This document shows positions 44,001 to 64,000 of a stretch of DNA of 64,000 nucleotides, piece after piece. Origin of the DNA: Micromonospora parathelypteridis (GTDB lineage: Bacteria; Actinomycetota; Actinomycetes; Mycobacteriales; Micromonosporaceae); NCBI RefSeq assembly GCF_014201145.1, contig NZ_JACHDP010000001.1:744001-808000 (forward strand), read 5' to 3'. The notes under the pieces are model-generated. The model worked only from the letters and a program-made list of their open reading frames with translations. It had not been told where the DNA came from and did no database searches. Position 1 is the first letter of the stretch. The number at the start of each line of letters is the position of its first letter. The position numbers and the translations under genes are program-made.

Positions 44001-47000
44001 AGCATCGGCTCCATCAGAGCGGAGTGGAACGCGTGGCTGACCCGTAGCCGGTGGACCCGCTCCCCGGCGGCGCGCCAGGTTTCGACCAGGTCCTCGACGT
44101 GGTCCGCGTTCCCGGAGATCACCACCGAGGTGGGGCCGTTGACGGCCGCGATCGAGATCTGGCCGGCCGAGGCGGCTATCGCCTCGGCGACGGTGGCCTC
44201 GTCCAGGGCGACCGCGGCCATCGCGCCACCGCCGGGCAGCGCCTGCATCAGCCGGCCGCGGGCGGCGACGAGCACGCACGCGTCAGCCAGCGAGAGGACG
44301 CCGGCCACGTGGGCCGCCACGATCTCGCCGATGGAGTGGCCGATCAGGCAGTCCGGCACGACGCCCCACGACTCGGCCAGGCGGAACAGCGCGACCTCGA
44401 CGGCGAAGAGCCCGGCCTGTGTGAAGACGGTGTCGTCGAGGTCGCCGGCGGTCGAGTCGGTGCCGAACACGACGTCGCGCACGGACGCGCCGAGTTCGTT
44501 TTCGAGCAGCTCGCATGCCTGGTCGAAGGCGGTGGTAAAGACCGGGAAGGTGTCGTACAGCCGACGACCCATGCCGACGCGCTGACTGCCCTGGCCGGTG
44601 AACATGACGGCGACGCGGGCGGCGGCCGGGGCGACGCCGGCGAGCGTGCCGAGGCCACCCTGGCCCTCGGCCAGGTCCGTCAGACCGTGCAGTAGTTCGG
44701 TGTGGTCGGCGCCGAGCACGACGGCGCGGTGCGGGAACCGGGCCCGGGTCACGGCCAGGGAGAGGCCGACCTGGGCCGGGTGCGTGTCCGGTGCGGCGGC
44801 GACGAACTCGGCGAGCCGGGCCGCCTGGTCACGCAGGGCCGCCTCGGACAGGGCGGAGAGCACCCATGGCACGACGACGCCGTCCGGAACCGTCGGTTCG
44901 GCCGCCGTGGGGGCCGCGGCGGGCTGTGGCGCCTGCTCGATGATGGTGTGCACGTTGGTGCCGCTGACACCGAACGATGAGATGCCGGCCCGGCGGGGGC
45001 GTTCGGTGCGGGGCCACGGCTGGGCCTCGGTCAGCAGTTCGACCGCGCCGGCCGACCAGTCCACCTGCGGGGTCGGTTCGTCCACGTGCAGGGTCGGGGG
45101 CAGGTAGCCGTGCCGAACCGCCTGCACCATCTTGATCACGCCGGCGACGCCGGCCGCGGCCTGGGTGTGCCCGATGTTCGACTTGATCGAGCCCAGCCAC
45201 AGCGGCCGCCCCTGCGGACGGTCCTGCCCATAGGTGGCCAACAGCGCCTGCGCCTCGATCGGGTCACCCAACCGGGTCCCGGTGCCGTGCGCCTCCACCG
45301 CGTCCACGTCAACCGGCGACAGCCCCGCGTTCGCCAACGCCTGCCGGATGACCCGCCGTTGCGACGGGCCGTTCGGCGCGCTGAGGCCGTTGCTGGCGCC
45401 GTCCTGGTTGATCGCCGACGAACGCAGTACGGCCAGCACCTCGTGGCCGTTGCGTTCGGCGTCGGAGAGACGTTCGAGCAGCACGAGCCCGGCGCCCTCG
45501 CCCCAGCCGGTGCCGTCGGCGGCGCCCGCGAACGCCTTGCAGCGGCCGTCCACCGCGAGGCCGCGTTGGCGGGCGAACTCGACGAACGCTCCGGGGCTGG
45601 CCATCACTGTGACGCCGCCGGCCAGCGCCAGGCTGCACTCGCCGCGCCGCAGCGACTGCGCCGCGAGGTGCATGGCAACCAGCGACGAGGAGCACGCGGT
45701 GTCGATGGTGATCGCGGGCCCTTCCAGGCCCAGCACGTAGGAGACGCGCCCAGAGATGACGGCGGTCTGGCTGCCGGTGATGAAATAGCCCTCGGAGCCT
45801 TCCGGCGCCTCGTACGCCTCGGAGCCGTACCCCTGGGCGGTCGCGCCGACGAAGACACCGGCCGGGGTACCGCGCAGCGAGTGCGGGTCGATCCCGGCCC
45901 GCTCGAAGGCCTCCCAGGCGATCTCGAGCAGGATGCGCTGCTGCGGGTCCGTGACGATGGCTTCGCGCGGGCTGATACCGAAGAAGGTGGCGTCGAAGTC
46001 GCCGGCGTCGTAGACGAAGCCGCCGTCACGGGCGTACGACTCGCCGTCCTCGCTGTCGCCGTCGTTCCAGCCGCGGTCGGCGGGGAACGGCGCGATCGCG
46101 TCGCGGCCCTCGACGGCGAGTTCCCAGAGCTGCTCCGGGGTGCGGACGTCGCCGGGGAACCGGCAGCTCATCGCCACGATGGCGATCGGCTCGTCGTCGG
46201 CGGCCACCATGCTTCCCACGATCGGCGCGGGCGTGTCGTGGGCGCCGAGCGCCTCGGCCAGCAAAAAGTCGGCGACGGCGTACGCGTTCGGGTGGTCGAA
46301 GACCAGGGTGGACGGCAGACGCAGGCCGGTCGCCGCGTTGAGCCGGTTACGCACCTCGACCGCGGTCAGTGAGTCGAAGCCGAGGTCACGGAAGGCCGAG
46401 GCGGGCTGGATCGCGTCGGTGCCGGAGTGGCCGAGCACGGCGGCGGCCTGCGACCGGACGATCTCGAGGACCACGTCGCGCCGTTCACCGGCGGGCAGGA
46501 CGGCCAGCCGCTGGGCAAACTCGGTGCCCGCCTCGATGGACGGCGGCTGCTGCTGGGCCTGGGTCTGCTGCCGTACGTCGGGCAGGTCACCGATGAACGG
46601 CCGGGGTCGGGCGGCGGTGTATGCGGGGGCGAAGCGTTCCCAGTCCATGTCGCAGATCGACACGGTGGTCTCTTCGTGCTCGACGGCCTGCACCATGGCG
46701 AGCACGGCGAGCCGCGGATCCATCGGCTTGAGCCCGAGGCGCAGCACGGCGATCTCGTCGCCGGTGGCGCCCATGCCGCCACCGGCCCACAGGCCCCAGG
46801 CGATCGACGTGGCGGTCAGGCCGCGGGCGCGCCGCTGCTCGGCGACCGCGTCCAGGGCGGCGTTGGCCGCGGCGTACGCGCCCTGGTCGGCGCCGCCCCA
46901 GACCGCGGCGTTCGAGGAGAAGAGTACGAACGCGTCGAGCGGGGTGTCGCCGAGCAGTTCGTCGAGGTGGGCGGCGCCGGCGGCCTTGGCGGTGATGATC

Positions 47001-50000
47001 GCCGCGGTCTGGTCGAGGTCGGTGTCGGCCAGCGCGGCGGTGTCCCCCACCCCGGCCGCGTGTACGACCGCGGTGAGTGGCTCGTCGCTGTCCTGGTTGG
47101 TCTCGGCGAGGACGGCGGCCAGCGCGTCGCGGTCGGCGGTGTCGGCGGCCACGATCGTGACGCGGGCGCCGAGGGCGGCCAGTTCGGCGCTCAGCTCGTC
47201 CACGCCGGGGCTGTCGGCGCCACGGCGGCTGCACAGCACCAGGTGACTCGCCCCGTTGCCGGCGGCCCAGCGGGCGACGTGCCGGCCGAGCGCGCCGAGG
47301 CCACCGGTGATCAGGATGGTGCCGCGCGGGGTCCAGCCTTCTCCGCCGGCCGAGTCGATCAGCGAGGCGCGCTGGAAGCGACGGCCGAACATGCCGCTGG
47401 CGCGTATGGCGATCTCGTCGTCGTCACCGGCGCCACTGAGCGCGGCGGCGAACTGGGCGAGGCTGCGCTGCTCGGCCGCCGGTGGCAGGTCGATCAGGCC
47501 GCCCCAACGGTCCGGGTGTTCCAGACCGGCGACCCTGCCGAGGCTCCAGATCTGCGCCTGGGCGGGAAGGGCAGCCGCGTCGGCTCCACTGGTGGAGACC
47601 GCGCCGCGGGTTCCCAACCACAGTGGGGCGTCGATTCCGGCGTCGCCGAGAGCCTGCACGAGGGCGAGGTTTCCGTTGAGCCCGCAGGGCACGGCTGGAT
47701 GGTCGGGGTGCGGGGCGTCGTCGAGAGCGAGCAGGGAGAGGATGCCGGCCGGCGGTGTGGCGGCGGCGAGCTCGCGGATCCGATCGGCGAGCGCCGCGCG
47801 GGTGATTTCCGCCGCGTCGCAGGAGAGGCGGATCGTGTTGCCACCGTGCGCGGCGATGGTGGTCTCGGCACCGTCCATCCAGTCGTTGGCGACGCCGTCG
47901 GGGGTGATCAGGAACCAGGTGCCGCTCAGCGCGGTGGTTCGGGTCGGCAGCGGTTTCCAGGTGACGCGGTAGCGCCAGCGATCGATCGTCGAGCGGTCCT
48001 GGTACTGGCGACGCCAGGTGGCCAGAACGGGGAGCGCGGAATCGACCCATTGCTGTTCACCGGCGTCTAGCGCGGCCTCGAGCGCGGCGGTGTCCTGGCG
48101 GTCGACGGCGTCCCAGAAGCGGAATTCCTCGGGGGCCATCTCGTGGACGTTCCCGGCGGTGCGTTCGTCGTCGGCTTCCTCGAGCCAGAAGCGTTGATGC
48201 TGAAACGCATACGTCGGCAAATCCACCACCGACCCACCAACACCCAACACCCCCGACCAATCCACATCCACACCCGCCGCGAAAACCTCACCCGCCGACA
48301 ACAACAACCGCCCCGCCCCACCCTCACCCCGCCGCAACGAACCCACCACCGACACCCCACCACCCACACCCTCCACCACATCCTGAACCGCCATCACCAA
48401 CACCGGATGCGCCGACACCTCCACCACCACACACCCCACACCCGCAACCCCCAACGCCACACCCAACGCACCCTCAAAATCCACCCGCTCACGCAAATTC
48501 CGATACCAATAACCCCCACCCAACTCCGACCCATCCACCAACCCACCCGACACCGACGACACCATCGCCACCGACCCCGAAACCCCCGACACCGACCCCA
48601 ACAACCCCACCAACTCCGACTCCAACACCTCCACCTGAGCCGAATGCGACGCATAATCCACCGGCACCCACCGCGCCCGCACCCCCTCACCCTCACACCA
48701 CCCCACAAACTCAGCCAACAACCCCACCTCACCCGACACCACCACCGACGACGGACCATTCACCACCGCCACCGACAACCCACCACCCCACCGACCCAAA
48801 ACCCCCTCCACCACACCCACACCCGCCGCCACCGACACCATCCCCCCACCACCGGCCAACCCCACCAACAACCGCGACCGCAACGCCACCACCCGCGCCC
48901 CATCCCGCAACGACAACACCCCCGCCACCACCGCCGCCGCAATCTCCCCCTGCGAATGACCCACCACCACCGACGGCACCACACCCAACCCCGCCCACAC
49001 CCGCGACAACGACACCATCACCGCCCACAACACCGGCTGCACCACATCTACCCGCTCCAACGACGGCTCCCCCACCACCCCCCGCAAAACCCCCACCAAC
49101 GACCAATCCACAAACTCCGACAACGCCACCTCACACTCACCCATCGCCCCCGCAAACACCGAAGACGACTCCAACAACTCCACCGCCATCCCCACCCACT
49201 GCGACCCCTGACCCGGAAAAACAAAAACCACCCCACACCCCGAACCCCCACCCACACCCGACACCACACCCGACACCGGACCACCACGGCCGAAGTCGGT
49301 GAGGTTGCGCAGCAGCTCGTCGCGGCTGTCGCCCACCACGACGGCGCGGTGGTCGAACAGTGAGCGCGACGACAGCAGGGAACGGCCGATGTCGGCCGGG
49401 TCGAGATCGGGCCGCTCGGTCACCCAGCGTGCGAGCCGCTCGGCCTGTCCGTGCAGGGCGGCCGGGGTCTTGGCGGACAGGACCCAGGGCACGACCGGCC
49501 CGTCCAGGTCGCGACGCTGGGTTGACGCCTCGGGCTCCTCGGCCGCCGCAGGTGGCGCCTCTTCAAGGATGACGTGGGCGTTGGTGCCGCTGATGCCGAA
49601 CGACGAGACACCCGCACGGCGCGGACGCTCCGCGATCGGCCACGGCTGCGACTCGGTCAGCAGGGCGACCGCACCCGCCGACCAGTCCACCTTGGAAGAC
49701 CTCTGGTCGACGTGCAGGGTGCGCGGAAGCATCCCGTGCCGCATCGCCATCACCATCTTGATCACCCCGGCGACGCCGGCCGCGGCCTGGGTGTGCCCGA
49801 TGTTCGACTTGATCGAGCCCAGCCACAGCGGCCGGCCCTCCGGACGGTCCTGTCCGTAGGTGGCGAGCAGCGCCTGCGCCTCGATCGGGTCGCCGAGGGT
49901 GGTGCCGGTGCCGTGCGCCTCGACGACGTCGACGTCGGCTTCGGTGAGCCGGGCGTTTGCCAGGGCCTGGCGGATGACGCGCTGCTGGGAGGGACCGTTC

Positions 50001-50935
50001 GGCGCGGTCAAGCCGCTGCTCGCGCCGTCCTGGTTGATCGCCGAGCCGCGCACGACGGCCAGTACCCGGTGCCCGTTGCGCTGGGCGTCGGAGAGCCGTT
50101 CGAGGACCAGCATTCCGACGCCCTCGGCGAAACCGGCGCCATCCGCGGCATCCGCGAACGCCTTGCATCGGCCGTCGGGCGCCAGGCCACGCTGCCGGGC
50201 CAGGTCGACGAAGGTGTCCGGGGTGGACATGACGGTGGTGCCGCCGGCCAGCGCCAGGGTGCAGTCGCCGTTGCGCAGCGCCTGTGCCGCCAGGTGCAGG
50301 GTGACCAGCGACGACGAGCAGGCGGTGTCGACCGAGACGGCCGGACCCTCCAGGCCCAGGGTGTAGGAGATGCGTCCGGAGGTGACACTGTAGGCGTTGC
50401 CGACGCCGAGGTAGCCCTCGATGTCAGCGGGGATGGTGTCGAGACGGGCGGCGTAGTCCTGGTACATGACTCCGGCGAAGACGCCGGTGCGGGTGCCGCG
50501 CAGCGTCTGCGGGTCGATCCCAGCCTGCTCCAGCGACTCCCAGGCGACCTCGAGCAGCAGCCGTTGCTGCGGGTCCATGGCCAGCGCCTCCCGCGGGGAG
50601 ATGCCGAAGAACGCCGGGTCGAAGTTGGCGGCGTCGTAGAGGAAGCCGCTCTCCCGGGTGTAGAAGGTGCCCGGCTGGTCGGGGTCCGGGTGGTACAGCG
50701 CGTCGAAGTCCCAGCCGCGGTCGGTGGGGAACGCGGAGACGACGTCGCGCTCCTCGGCGACGATGCGCCACAGCTCCTCAGGAGAGCCTGCGCCGCCCGG
50801 GTAGCGGCAGCCGATCCCGACGATCGCGATCGGCTCGTGTCGCCGCTCGTCCGCCTCGTCCAGCCTTTGCTTGGTCTGCTGCAGGTCGGCCGTGACGCGC
50901 TTGAGGTATTCGCGAAGTTTCTGCTCATTCTGCAT
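26006..50935 (-). CDS. PKS-C: five-module synthase (about 8,309 aa)
   Basis: One uninterrupted frame of about 8,309 residues, very large even for a type I PKS. I chose ATG 50935 ([14 protein letters not shown], a classical docking helix) because AGAGG lies 9 nt upstream; a TTG three codons earlier is less likely. Modules in order: C1 KS-AT(methylmalonyl)-KR(A1)-ACP, then C2, C3, C4 and C5, each KS-AT(malonyl)-DH-KR-ACP. A C-terminal docking region ends in DSELGQS. All five KSs have TACSSS and all ACPs have a D-S-L site. Predicted contribution: a methyl-branched secondary alcohol followed by a tetraene, continued by PKS-D and PKS-E. The gene has its own 232-bp upstream region with a candidate promoter, and a 35-bp gap to PKS-D. 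Confidence 0.95.
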   Translation of the reverse strand: MQNEQKLREYLKRVTADLQQTKQRLDEADERRHEPIAIVGIGCRYPGGAGSPEELWRIVAEERDVVSAFPTDRGWDFDALYHPDPDQPGTFYTRESGFLYDAANFDPAFFGISPREALAMDPQQRLLLEVAWESLEQAGIDPQTLRGTRTGVFAGVMYQDYAARLDTIPADIEGYLGVGNAYSVTSGRISYTLGLEGPAVSVDTACSSSLVTLHLAAQALRNGDCTLALAGGTTVMSTPDTFVDLARQRGLAPDGRCKAFADAADGAGFAEGVGMLVLERLSDAQRNGHRVLAVVRGSAINQDGASSGLTAPNGPSQQRVIRQALANARLTEADVDVVEAHGTGTTLGDPIEAQALLATYGQDRPEGRPLWLGSIKSNIGHTQAAAGVAGVIKMVMAMRHGMLPRTLHVDQRSSKVDWSAGAVALLTESQPWPIAERPRRAGVSSFGISGTNAHVILEEAPPAAAEEPEASTQRRDLDGPVVPWVLSAKTPAALHGQAERLARWVTERPDLDPADIGRSLLSSRSLFDHRAVVVGDSRDELLRNLTDFGRGGPVSGVVSGVGGGSGCGVVFVFPGQGSQWVGMAVELLESSSVFAGAMGECEVALSEFVDWSLVGVLRGVVGEPSLERVDVVQPVLWAVMVSLSRVWAGLGVVPSVVVGHSQGEIAAAVVAGVLSLRDGARVVALRSRLLVGLAGGGGMVSVAAGVGVVEGVLGRWGGGLSVAVVNGPSSVVVSGEVGLLAEFVGWCEGEGVRARWVPVDYASHSAQVEVLESELVGLLGSVSGVSGSVAMVSSVSGGLVDGSELGGGYWYRNLRERVDFEGALGVALGVAGVGCVVVEVSAHPVLVMAVQDVVEGVGGGVSVVGSLRRGEGGAGRLLLSAGEVFAAGVDVDWSGVLGVGGSVVDLPTYAFQHQRFWLEEADDERTAGNVHEMAPEEFRFWDAVDRQDTAALEAALDAGEQQWVDSALPVLATWRRQYQDRSTIDRWRYRVTWKPLPTRTTALSGTWFLITPDGVANDWMDGAETTIAAHGGNTIRLSCDAAEITRAALADRIRELAAATPPAGILSLLALDDAPHPDHPAVPCGLNGNLALVQALGDAGIDAPLWLGTRGAVSTSGADAAALPAQAQIWSLGRVAGLEHPDRWGGLIDLPPAAEQRSLAQFAAALSGAGDDDEIAIRASGMFGRRFQRASLIDSAGGEGWTPRGTILITGGLGALGRHVARWAAGNGASHLVLCSRRGADSPGVDELSAELAALGARVTIVAADTADRDALAAVLAETNQDSDEPLTAVVHAAGVGDTAALADTDLDQTAAIITAKAAGAAHLDELLGDTPLDAFVLFSSNAAVWGGADQGAYAAANAALDAVAEQRRARGLTATSIAWGLWAGGGMGATGDEIAVLRLGLKPMDPRLAVLAMVQAVEHEETTVSICDMDWERFAPAYTAARPRPFIGDLPDVRQQTQAQQQPPSIEAGTEFAQRLAVLPAGERRDVVLEIVRSQAAAVLGHSGTDAIQPASAFRDLGFDSLTAVEVRNRLNAATGLRLPSTLVFDHPNAYAVADFLLAEALGAHDTPAPIVGSMVAADDEPIAIVAMSCRFPGDVRTPEQLWELAVEGRDAIAPFPADRGWNDGDSEDGESYARDGGFVYDAGDFDATFFGISPREAIVTDPQQRILLEIAWEAFERAGIDPHSLRGTPAGVFVGATAQGYGSEAYEAPEGSEGYFITGSQTAVISGRVSYVLGLEGPAITIDTACSSSLVAMHLAAQSLRRGECSLALAGGVTVMASPGAFVEFARQRGLAVDGRCKAFAGAADGTGWGEGAGLVLLERLSDAERNGHEVLAVLRSSAINQDGASNGLSAPNGPSQRRVIRQALANAGLSPVDVDAVEAHGTGTRLGDPIEAQALLATYGQDRPQGRPLWLGSIKSNIGHTQAAAGVAGVIKMVQAVRHGYLPPTLHVDEPTPQVDWSAGAVELLTEAQPWPRTERPRRAGISSFGVSGTNVHTIIEQAPQPAAAPTAAEPTVPDGVVVPWVLSALSEAALRDQAARLAEFVAAAPDTHPAQVGLSLAVTRARFPHRAVVLGADHTELLHGLTDLAEGQGGLGTLAGVAPAAARVAVMFTGQGSQRVGMGRRLYDTFPVFTTAFDQACELLENELGASVRDVVFGTDSTAGDLDDTVFTQAGLFAVEVALFRLAESWGVVPDCLIGHSIGEIVAAHVAGVLSLADACVLVAARGRLMQALPGGGAMAAVALDEATVAEAIAASAGQISIAAVNGPTSVVISGNADHVEDLVETWRAAGERVHRLRVSHAFHSALMEPMLDEFGRVLAHLDFAAPRIPVVSNVTGALATTDELCSPAYWVRHVRDTVRFADGITAVLARGVTALLELGPDGVLSGLARESAGDTPLAVAAALRKGREEIAAFTAALTGLHTSGLELDWHGVFAGRTTTTIDLPTYAFQRQRYWLRAAPAAGDASGLGQSATGHPLLGAAVALPDSDTVVLTGRISAQSQPWIVDHQVAGAVLLPGTALVDLAVHAGDQVGCGTLQELVIEAPLVLPTRAAVVLRVTVEGSAGATSRPVAIYSRRADAAIDDAWIRHASGLLTIETPVAPPELQEWPPAGAQPLDAAGLYDDLAAAGFGYGPMFQGLQAAWRRGDDVYAEVELPETASVAGFGLHPALLDAALHADALGFPAAEQDAPRLPFAWTGVTLYARDASALRVHLTRANEGLTINVADGTGAPVAAIDRLVFRAVDTDRLAQAPAVTDALFRLDWVQLPVTVTTQPSWAVLGPVIPGVEAGVHPDLDSLLEAEVPETVLVPLPPAPDAELPAAMHAAATGVLTLMQQWLTDERCAGSRLVLITSGAAGDDITDLVHAPVWGLVRSAQSENPGRFVLVDVAGAAGGELLAAAVETGEPELTVRDGVLRAPRLVRTTAAQPERPALEPGGTVLVTGGTGALGALVARHLITAYGVRHLVLTSRRGPAAPGADDLVAELTTLGATVEVAACDVADRASLAALLAHLPALTGVVHTAGVIDDGLVTSLTPSRLTDVLAPKADAALHLHELTRDRNLAMFALFSSAAGILGSAGQANYAAANTFLDALAQYRRAEGLPAVSMAWGLWAQSQGMGGSLDDTGRSRLQRGGARGLEDAEGLALFDAAQLGQDPVALPMRLDLASLRRTATEVPHLFRSLVRTTGRKSARRGAGGDGWARQMAALGEAERHETILNLVRTQVAAVLGHASPDAVQPTWAFKNLGFDSLTAVELRNQLSAATGLRLPATLVFDYPSTLAVVEYLESELLGSSAAPDRTAVATARTSDDPIAIVGLACRYPGGVTGPEDLWQMLLRGRDGMTAFPVDRGWDPADRFVADPERPGVERTLEGGFLHDAPAFDAGFFGISPREALAMDPQQRLLLEASWEAFESAGIDPSSVRGSQTGVFAGVMYHNYAARLTEVPDGVGAFLGTGNSSSVVSGRVSYTFGFEGPAVTVDTACSSSLVTLHLAAQSLGRGECDLALAGGVTVMPTPDTFLDFAIQGGLAFDGRCKAFAGAADGTGWSEGVGMLVLERLSDAQRNGHRVLAVVRGSAVNQDGASNGLTAPNGPSQQRVIRQALANARLSAADVDAVEAHGTGTRLGDPIEAQALLATYGQDRSEPLWLGSVKSNLGHTQAAAGVAGVIKMVQAMRHEVLPKTLHVDEPSPHVDWSSGAVSLLTEQRPWPRGERVRRAGVSSFGISGTNAHVILEEPPAEVASESLVSAPVPWVLSARSEAALRDQATRLSDFVAAHPEISPVDIGWTLAGRARFEHRAVLNAGSFDVSPRVAVEARLGVMFTGQGSQRLGMGRGLYDTFPVFAAAFDEVCDLLPGDVKSVVFGDDADLLNNTEYAQPALFAVEVALFRLAESWGVRPQVLLGHSVGEIVAAHVAGVFSLSDACTLIAARGRLMAALPAGGAMAAIGLDEATVAAALRADAALGERVQIAAVNGPTSVVISGDEEAVEALVGRWRAEGVRVRRLAVSHAFHSHLMEPMLAEFTTVLEGLTFGAARLPVVSNLTGEVSDCGSVEYWVRHVREAVRFADSLSTVAGMGVTALLELGPDGVLSAMADDTVAVSALRDGRDEAESFTAALGGLHEVGVELDWAGVFAGRGGRLVDLPAYAFQHQRYWLDAPTGTGDPSGLGLGQSSHPLLGAAVSLPDSDTVLLTGRLSVQTHPWLAEHRVAGTILVPGTALIELAIHAGDQAGYGTLQELAIEAPLVLPEQGAVVLRVTVDASTQAVSIYSRPADGDDSWTRHAHGTVSAQVAGVPTDLAVWPPAGGESLDVDGLYDVLGDAGLGYGPVFQGVRAAWRAGDEVFAEVELPDGTAVTGFGLHPALFDAALHAIALGGVVDTAGSGPWLPFVWSGVNLYATDASVLRVRLTPAGIGAVSVLASDAAGSPVLSVESLVLRPLESARLSTVQDAMFGLEWAEVATASIWDGDWTTTDDDFDGRVPAVVVVPSLVDSAVGVVRSAHEAVAAALALVQRWVGEDRFGESLLVFVTAGSGPVDAAVQGLVRSAQTENPGRFVLLDLGATPVTSELLGVALGSGEPELVLRDGRWLAPRLVRVVASPVSVSADGTVLITGGTGALGALLARHLVVEHGLRSLVLTSRRGLDAPGAVGLVAELSALGAVVRVVACDVSDREAVAGLVGGIADLRGVVHTAGVLDDGLVTSLSSERLDVVFGPKVDAAYYLHDLTVGRDLDMFVVFSSAAGVLGGGGQGNYAAANSFLDELIRQRNAVGLVGTSLAWGLWEQADGMGGDVHRAGVAGLTETDGLRLFDAGWAQGGLVVPMRLDLAALRRTPGEIPHLFRSLVRVSGRRAARRTAGGWVERLLAMPSGDRAETVLTLVRTAVAEVLDYAGPDAVGPGSAFKELGFDSLTAVELRNRLASVTGLRLPATLVFDYPTATVAAEFILGLAVGDDAVAAPVVASAVTEDPIVVVGMACRYPGGATSPEQLWELVATGGDGIGAFPDDRGWDVADLLDTTVYEVAGGFLYDAAGFDPGFFGISPREALAMDPQQRLLLESSWEAFESAGINPVSVRGSQTGVFAGVMYHNYAAGVVGVPEGVEAFLGTGSSTSVVSGRLSYTFGFEGPAVTVDTACSSSLVTLHLAAQSLGRGECDLALAGGVTVMPTPDTFASFAQQQGLARNGRCKAFAGAADGTGWSEGVGMLVLERLSDAQRNGHRVLAVVRGSAVNQDGASNGLTAPNGPSQQRVIRQALANAGLSPADVDAVEAHGTGTRLGDPIEAQALLATYGQNRSEPLWLGSIKSNIGHTQAAAGVAGVIKMIQAFRHESLPKTLHVDEPTAQVDWSSGAVSLLTESRPWPATDRPRRAGVSSFGISGTNAHVILEEPPAEVVPESSVGGPVPWVLSARSEPALRGQATRLSDFVAAHPEISPVDIGWTLAGRTRFEHRAVLKAGSFEVSPRVAVEAWLGVMFTGQGSQRLGMGRGLYDTFPVFAAAFDEVCDLLPGDVKSVVFGDDADLLNNTEYAQPALFAVEVALFRLAESWGVRPQVLLGHSVGEIVAAHVAGVFSLADACVLISARGRLMAALPAGGAMAAIGLDEATVAAALRGDAARVQIAAVNGPTSVVISGDEGAVEELVGRWRAEGVRVRRLAVSHAFHSPLMEPMLAEFTTVLEGLTFGAARLPVVSNLTGEVADCGSVEYWVRHVREAVRFADSLATVAGMGVTALLELGPDGVLSAMVDDTFAVAALRDGRDEAESFTAALGGLHTVGVELDWAGVFAGRGAKLVDLPTYAFEHQEFWLRSSAGTGDATGLGQSATGHPLLTAVVTVPDSDTVVLTGRLSVQTHPWLTDHRVGDEVILPGAALAELAVHAGDQVGCGTVDELTIHTPLIVPAQGALALRVTVDDNRAVAIHTRPDTAASDDPWTRHASGVVTTAEPAGAADLTAWPPSNAEQLDTGHLYDDLADTGLHYGPIFQGLHAAWRKGDEVYAEISLPETTSVTGFGLHPALFDAALHAAAFGGFVSSAEEGRTRLPFAWNGVSLHAVGATALRVRLAPAGPDAVSLTIADSTGNAVAQVRKLHFRAMETRGPADHLFAVDWVDVAPMSVPVSAEVFEVVVLERVVGGVVDGVRAVVGDVLSRVQSVSGAGRLVVVARGMDVVSAAVFGLVRSAQSESPGRFVLVDVGDVAVTDELVAGALGVGEPELRLREGVWQARRLVRGVGGVSVRVPAAGTVLVTGGTGALGGLLARHLVVEHGVRSLVLTGRRGVGAPGVEGLVDELSGLGAVVRVVACDVSDREAVAGLLGGIADLRGVVHTAGVLDDGLVASLTSERVGRVFGPKVDGAWYLHELTAGRDLEMFVVFSSAAGVVGNVGQGNYAAANSFLDELIRQRNAAGLVGTSLAWGLWDQAGMGAGVDGVPGLSEAEGLALFDEGWAQGGVLVPMRLDLPALRAGGDVPPLFRSLVRGRTRRTAQQGGWVERLLAMPSGDRAETVLTLVRTAVAEVLDYAGPDAVGPGSAFKELGFDSLTAVELRNRLASVTGLRLPATLVFDYPTATVAAEFILGLAVGDDAVAAPVVASAVTEDPIVVVGMACRYPGGATSPEQLWELVASGRDGIGAFPDDRGWDLAGLFDPDSDRAGSSYALEGGFLYDAADFDPGFFGISPREALAMDPQQRLLLESSWEAFESAGINPVSVRGSQTGVFAGVMYHNYASRLSAIPDEVEGFLSTGTSGSVASGRISYTFGFEGPAVTVDTACSSSLVTLHLAAQALARGECDLALAGGVTVMPSPDTFASFSRQRGLARDGRCKAFAGAADGTGWSEGVGMLVLERLSDAQRNGHRILAVVRGSAVNQDGASNGLTAPNGPSQQRVIRQALANAGLSPADVDAVEAHGTGTRLGDPIEAQALLATYGQNRSEPLRLGSIKSNIGHTQAAAGVAGIIKMIQAMRYGVLPQTLHVDEPTPQVDWTAGAVELLTESRPWPAVDRPRRAGISSFGISGTNAHVILEEAPPAPPAAEPIADVPVPWILSAKSEAALRDQAARLAGFLAEHPDATDVGVARALLSRTRFEHRAALLGEDRATRLAGLAALAAGEPSAVVVTGEAGPVRTAVMFTGQGSQRLGMGRGLYDTFPVFAAAFDEVCDLLPRDVRSVVFGEDAARLDETEFAQAGIFALEIALYRLAESWGLRPDCLIGHSIGEIAAAHVAGVLSLPDACTLVGARGRLMQALPVGGAMAAVALDEETVQAALDERVSIAAINGPASVVISGAEDAVLSLIEAWRSEGVRVRRLNVSHAFHSPLMEPMLAEFERVLDGLTFAQPHLPVISNVTGQLALPSELASPGYWVRHVREAVRFADGVTTVLERGVTALLEFGPDGVLTGMAQQSLTDSAAVRVVPALRSGRDEAATLVAALASLHTIGVDLILPVGAARPADLPTYAFQHERYWLEAPATAAVDAAGLGLGVTGHPLLGATMTLPESDTVVLTGRLSVHTHAWLAEHQLGDTILVPGAALVELAIHAGDQVGCGTVEELTIEAPLVLPAQGAVTLRVTVDESSHAVSVYSQAEHADNWTRHAHGLVTAQTKAAPADPEAWPPANAERLDTDGLYDMLADAGLVYGPMFQGVRAAWRTGDGICAEVALPDGAAVDGFGLHPALFDAALHAVALGGFVGGVGDAPALPFAWSGVSLYVTGAATLRVRMSPAGTDAIALAITDETGTPVLQVERLVLRASATPGGNLDTMFRRDWVTISAGASMPPATWATLGEALPGLEAKVYEDLADVAEAEVVLVPLPALAAAGPARAAHDLTASALALLQQRLTADLELGSRLAFVATDASPAAAAVFGLVRSAQAENPDRFVLLDLGGAEATTDMLAEALAAGEPELRFRDGAWQAPRLVRETVEPSPVPTEGTVLITGGTGALGALVARHLVTEHGVRSLTLTSRRGSEAPGASELAAELAGLGAAVNVVACDVADRAAVAAVLTGIGDLTGVVHTAGVLDDGLITSLTPERLDRVLAPKVDAVQHLHELTADRNLDMFVVFSSAAGVVGNPGQGAYAAANSFLDALMAERTAAGLAGTSLAWGLWEQADGMGGDLHRSGVAGLSDADGLRLFDVGWAHGGLLVPMRLDLAAIRRETETPHLFRTLVRSGTRRRAQRNSGPNDLAARLTAMSSGERLDTLLDSVRRHTAGVLGFAGAEQVLPQRGFLEIGIDSLTAVELRNQLGASLGRKLPATLIFDYPTPALLAEHLAGQFGQDHAMTSLSAYAEIDKLEALLNALSGEIDDRAGITARLRDVMAKWTATRDNGEQTATDNLRTATADELFDMLDSELGQS
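26239..31234 (-). other. PKS module C5: KS-AT(malonyl)-DH-KR-ACP
   Basis: KS Cys6741; AT Ser7179 (GHSIGE) and HAFH at 7276-7279; DH His7480 in [10 protein letters not shown] with YGPMFQG; KR LDD with Tyr8033 and Pro five residues before it (B2-like, without stereochemical consequence here); ACP Ser8189 in GIDSL. Predicted C8=C9. Confidence 0.9.
31158..31558 (-). repeat. Duplicated ACP-KS junction, C4 ACP / C5 KS start
   Basis: About 400 bp nearly the same as 36003-36403 (two mismatches noticed). It spans the ACP, the inter-module linker and the first KS residues. Confidence 0.82.
31273..36079 (-). other. PKS module C4: KS-AT(malonyl)-DH-KR-ACP
   Basis: KS Cys5120; AT Ser5540 and HAFH at 5640-5643; DH His5837 with YGPIFQG; B-type KR with LDD and Tyr6362; ACP Ser6511. 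The ACP and following KS start are almost the same DNA as the C3 ACP and C4 KS start. Predicted C10=C11. Confidence 0.9.
35226..35617 (-). repeat. Duplicated KS segment, copy in module C4
   Basis: Partner of 20080-20471 at an offset of 15,146 bp. Confidence 0.85.
36003..36403 (-). repeat. Duplicated ACP-KS junction, C3 ACP / C4 KS start
   Basis: Partner of 31158-31558 at an offset of 4,845 bp, so adjacent modules share the same inter-module junction. Confidence 0.82.
36606..37689 (-). repeat. Duplicated KR cassette, copy in module C3
   Basis: Partner of 21454-22537 at an offset of 15,152 bp. Beyond the KR the two genes diverge into different KR-ACP linkers. Confidence 0.88.
38925..39839 (-). 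repeat. Duplicated KS-AT linker/AT segment, copy in module C3
   Basis: Partner of 23773-24687 at an offset of 15,152 bp. Confidence 0.85.
41068..46192 (-). other. PKS module C2: KS-AT(malonyl)-DH-KR-ACP
   Basis: KS Cys1748; AT Ser2201 (GHSIGE) and HAFH at 2301-2304; DH His2507 in [10 protein letters not shown], with YGPMFQG and [12 protein letters not shown] with IDD in place of LDD and Tyr3080, still B-type; ACP Ser3246. This is the first of seven consecutive DH-KR modules and makes the distal double bond (C14=C15). Confidence 0.9.
46240..50836 (-). other. PKS module C1: KS-AT(methylmalonyl)-KR(A1 type)-ACP
   Basis: KS Cys206; AT Ser661 in GHSQGEI, YASH at 761-764 and RVDVVQ, all methylmalonyl signatures. 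No DH: after the AT comes a linker containing [11 protein letters not shown] typical of DH-less modules. The KR lacks LDD (AAGVGDT) and has Trp1346 eight residues before Tyr1354, with Gln at the third position before Tyr, the A1 signature. Established rules then predict an L-configured beta-hydroxyl and an unepimerised methyl. ACP Ser1522. Predicted product: 16-methyl, 17-hydroxy. Confidence 0.88.
48180..49286 (-). repeat. Duplicated methylmalonyl-AT cassette, copy in module C1
   Basis: 1,107 bp that reads the same as 53932-55038 with no mismatch noticed. It starts in the KS-AT linker (GGPVSG) and ends at the post-AT linker ([10 protein letters not shown]). Base composition is strongly C over G on the plus strand compared with flanking DNA. 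Confidence 0.9.
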
Positions 50936-51167
50936 GTACGGCAACCTCTTCGATACGGCAGCACGACCGGGCTGGACTCAGGTCAACGGAAGCCGCCACC
51001 ACATGCGGGCTCCCGGAGCGGACACAGCGGACAGGTGCTCGACGAATTCCCTTGTCAGAACAGGGATCCGTCGGGGCTGCTCGCTCTCCTATGCGACCGT
51101 AAGGGACGGTCCAGGATGGCTGACACCCCTAACCGTCCCCCTACGCACCCGAGGATCCGCCCGCCGG
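50936..51167 (-). other. 232-bp gap between PKS-B and PKS-C with promoter signals
   Basis: The other PKS gene gaps are 20, 35 and 51 bp. This one is long enough for an internal promoter, and it carries the TAGGGGTG box and -10-like hexamer described separately. An 8-bp inverted pair, GGGACGGT and ACCGTCCC, flanks the box on the plus strand. Confidence 0.55.
51096..51144 (-). promoter_or_regulatory. Candidate LAL-responsive promoter of PKS-C
   Basis: On the minus strand TAGGGGG and TAGGGGTG form a direct repeat 12 bp apart. The -10-like TACGGT (51101-51096) begins 30 nt after the T of TAGGGGTG, which is at 51131. Sequence and spacing match the thioesterase-LAL promoter. Transcription would start near 51090 and leave a leader of about 150 nt before ATG 50935. 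Confidence 0.5.
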
Positions 51168-56684
<5,517 letters not shown>

Positions 56685-56735
56685 GATCAGGCCACCAATC
56701 GGTTGTTCAGTTACGGCGGGGAGCGGGCACCGGGG

Positions 56736-64000
<7,265 letters not shown>

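Overview
The window is high-GC DNA of actinomycete type. Most of it is one large modular type I polyketide synthase (PKS) locus. Codon use, a LuxR-type LAL regulator with a rare TTA leucine codon, GTG starts and DUF5988/DUF1453-like small genes all fit a filamentous actinomycete. I cannot name the genus or the compound.

Left part (1-9.6 kb, accessory genes). An acyl-CoA ligase tail is translationally coupled to a nitrilase-family amidohydrolase. Then come a TetR repressor divergent from a small membrane protein, a cold-shock-domain protein and a DUF5988-like small protein. A 757-bp regulatory gap follows, then a type II thioesterase and a LAL regulator that look like one operon. A macrolide-type glycosyltransferase and a second small membrane protein run on the opposite strand. 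Stem-loop terminators close the convergent ends.

Right part (9.6-64 kb). Five PKS genes lie head to tail on the minus strand, so biosynthesis runs from the right edge leftwards. In order they are: PKS-A (5' end outside the window; tail of module A1, then A2), PKS-B (one module), PKS-C (five modules, about 8,309 aa), PKS-D (two modules) and PKS-E (last module plus thioesterase). Ten modules are complete. I saw no enoylreductase in any of them.

Reading AT and reductive-domain motifs, A2 uses malonyl; B and C1 use methylmalonyl; C2-C5, D1 and D2 use malonyl; E carries a non-canonical AT (GAGH in place of YASH/HAFH). C1 lacks a DH and has an A1-type KR. C2 to E are seven consecutive KS-AT-DH-KR-ACP modules. 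The predicted chain end is a conjugated heptaene acid or lactone (C2=C3 to C14=C15) with an unusual C-2 substituent, followed by 16-methyl, 17-hydroxy and 18-methyl-18-ene. A1 has an internally deleted DH, which predicts a retained hydroxyl at C-23.

The amidohydrolase-ligase pair resembles the part of arginine-derived starter pathways that makes guanidinobutyryl- or aminobutyryl-CoA. This is inference, because the oxidase and the loading module are not in the window. The type II thioesterase would clear stalled chains and the glycosyltransferase would decorate a hydroxyl. The LAL protein probably switches on the locus: a TAGGGGTG/TAAGGGTG box at constant distance from a -10-like hexamer precedes the thioesterase-LAL operon, the DUF5988 gene and PKS-C, with a weaker version before the glycosyltransferase. 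The PKS genes also carry long, near-perfect internal duplications that record recent recombination, including an exact 1.1-kb AT cassette in modules B and C1.
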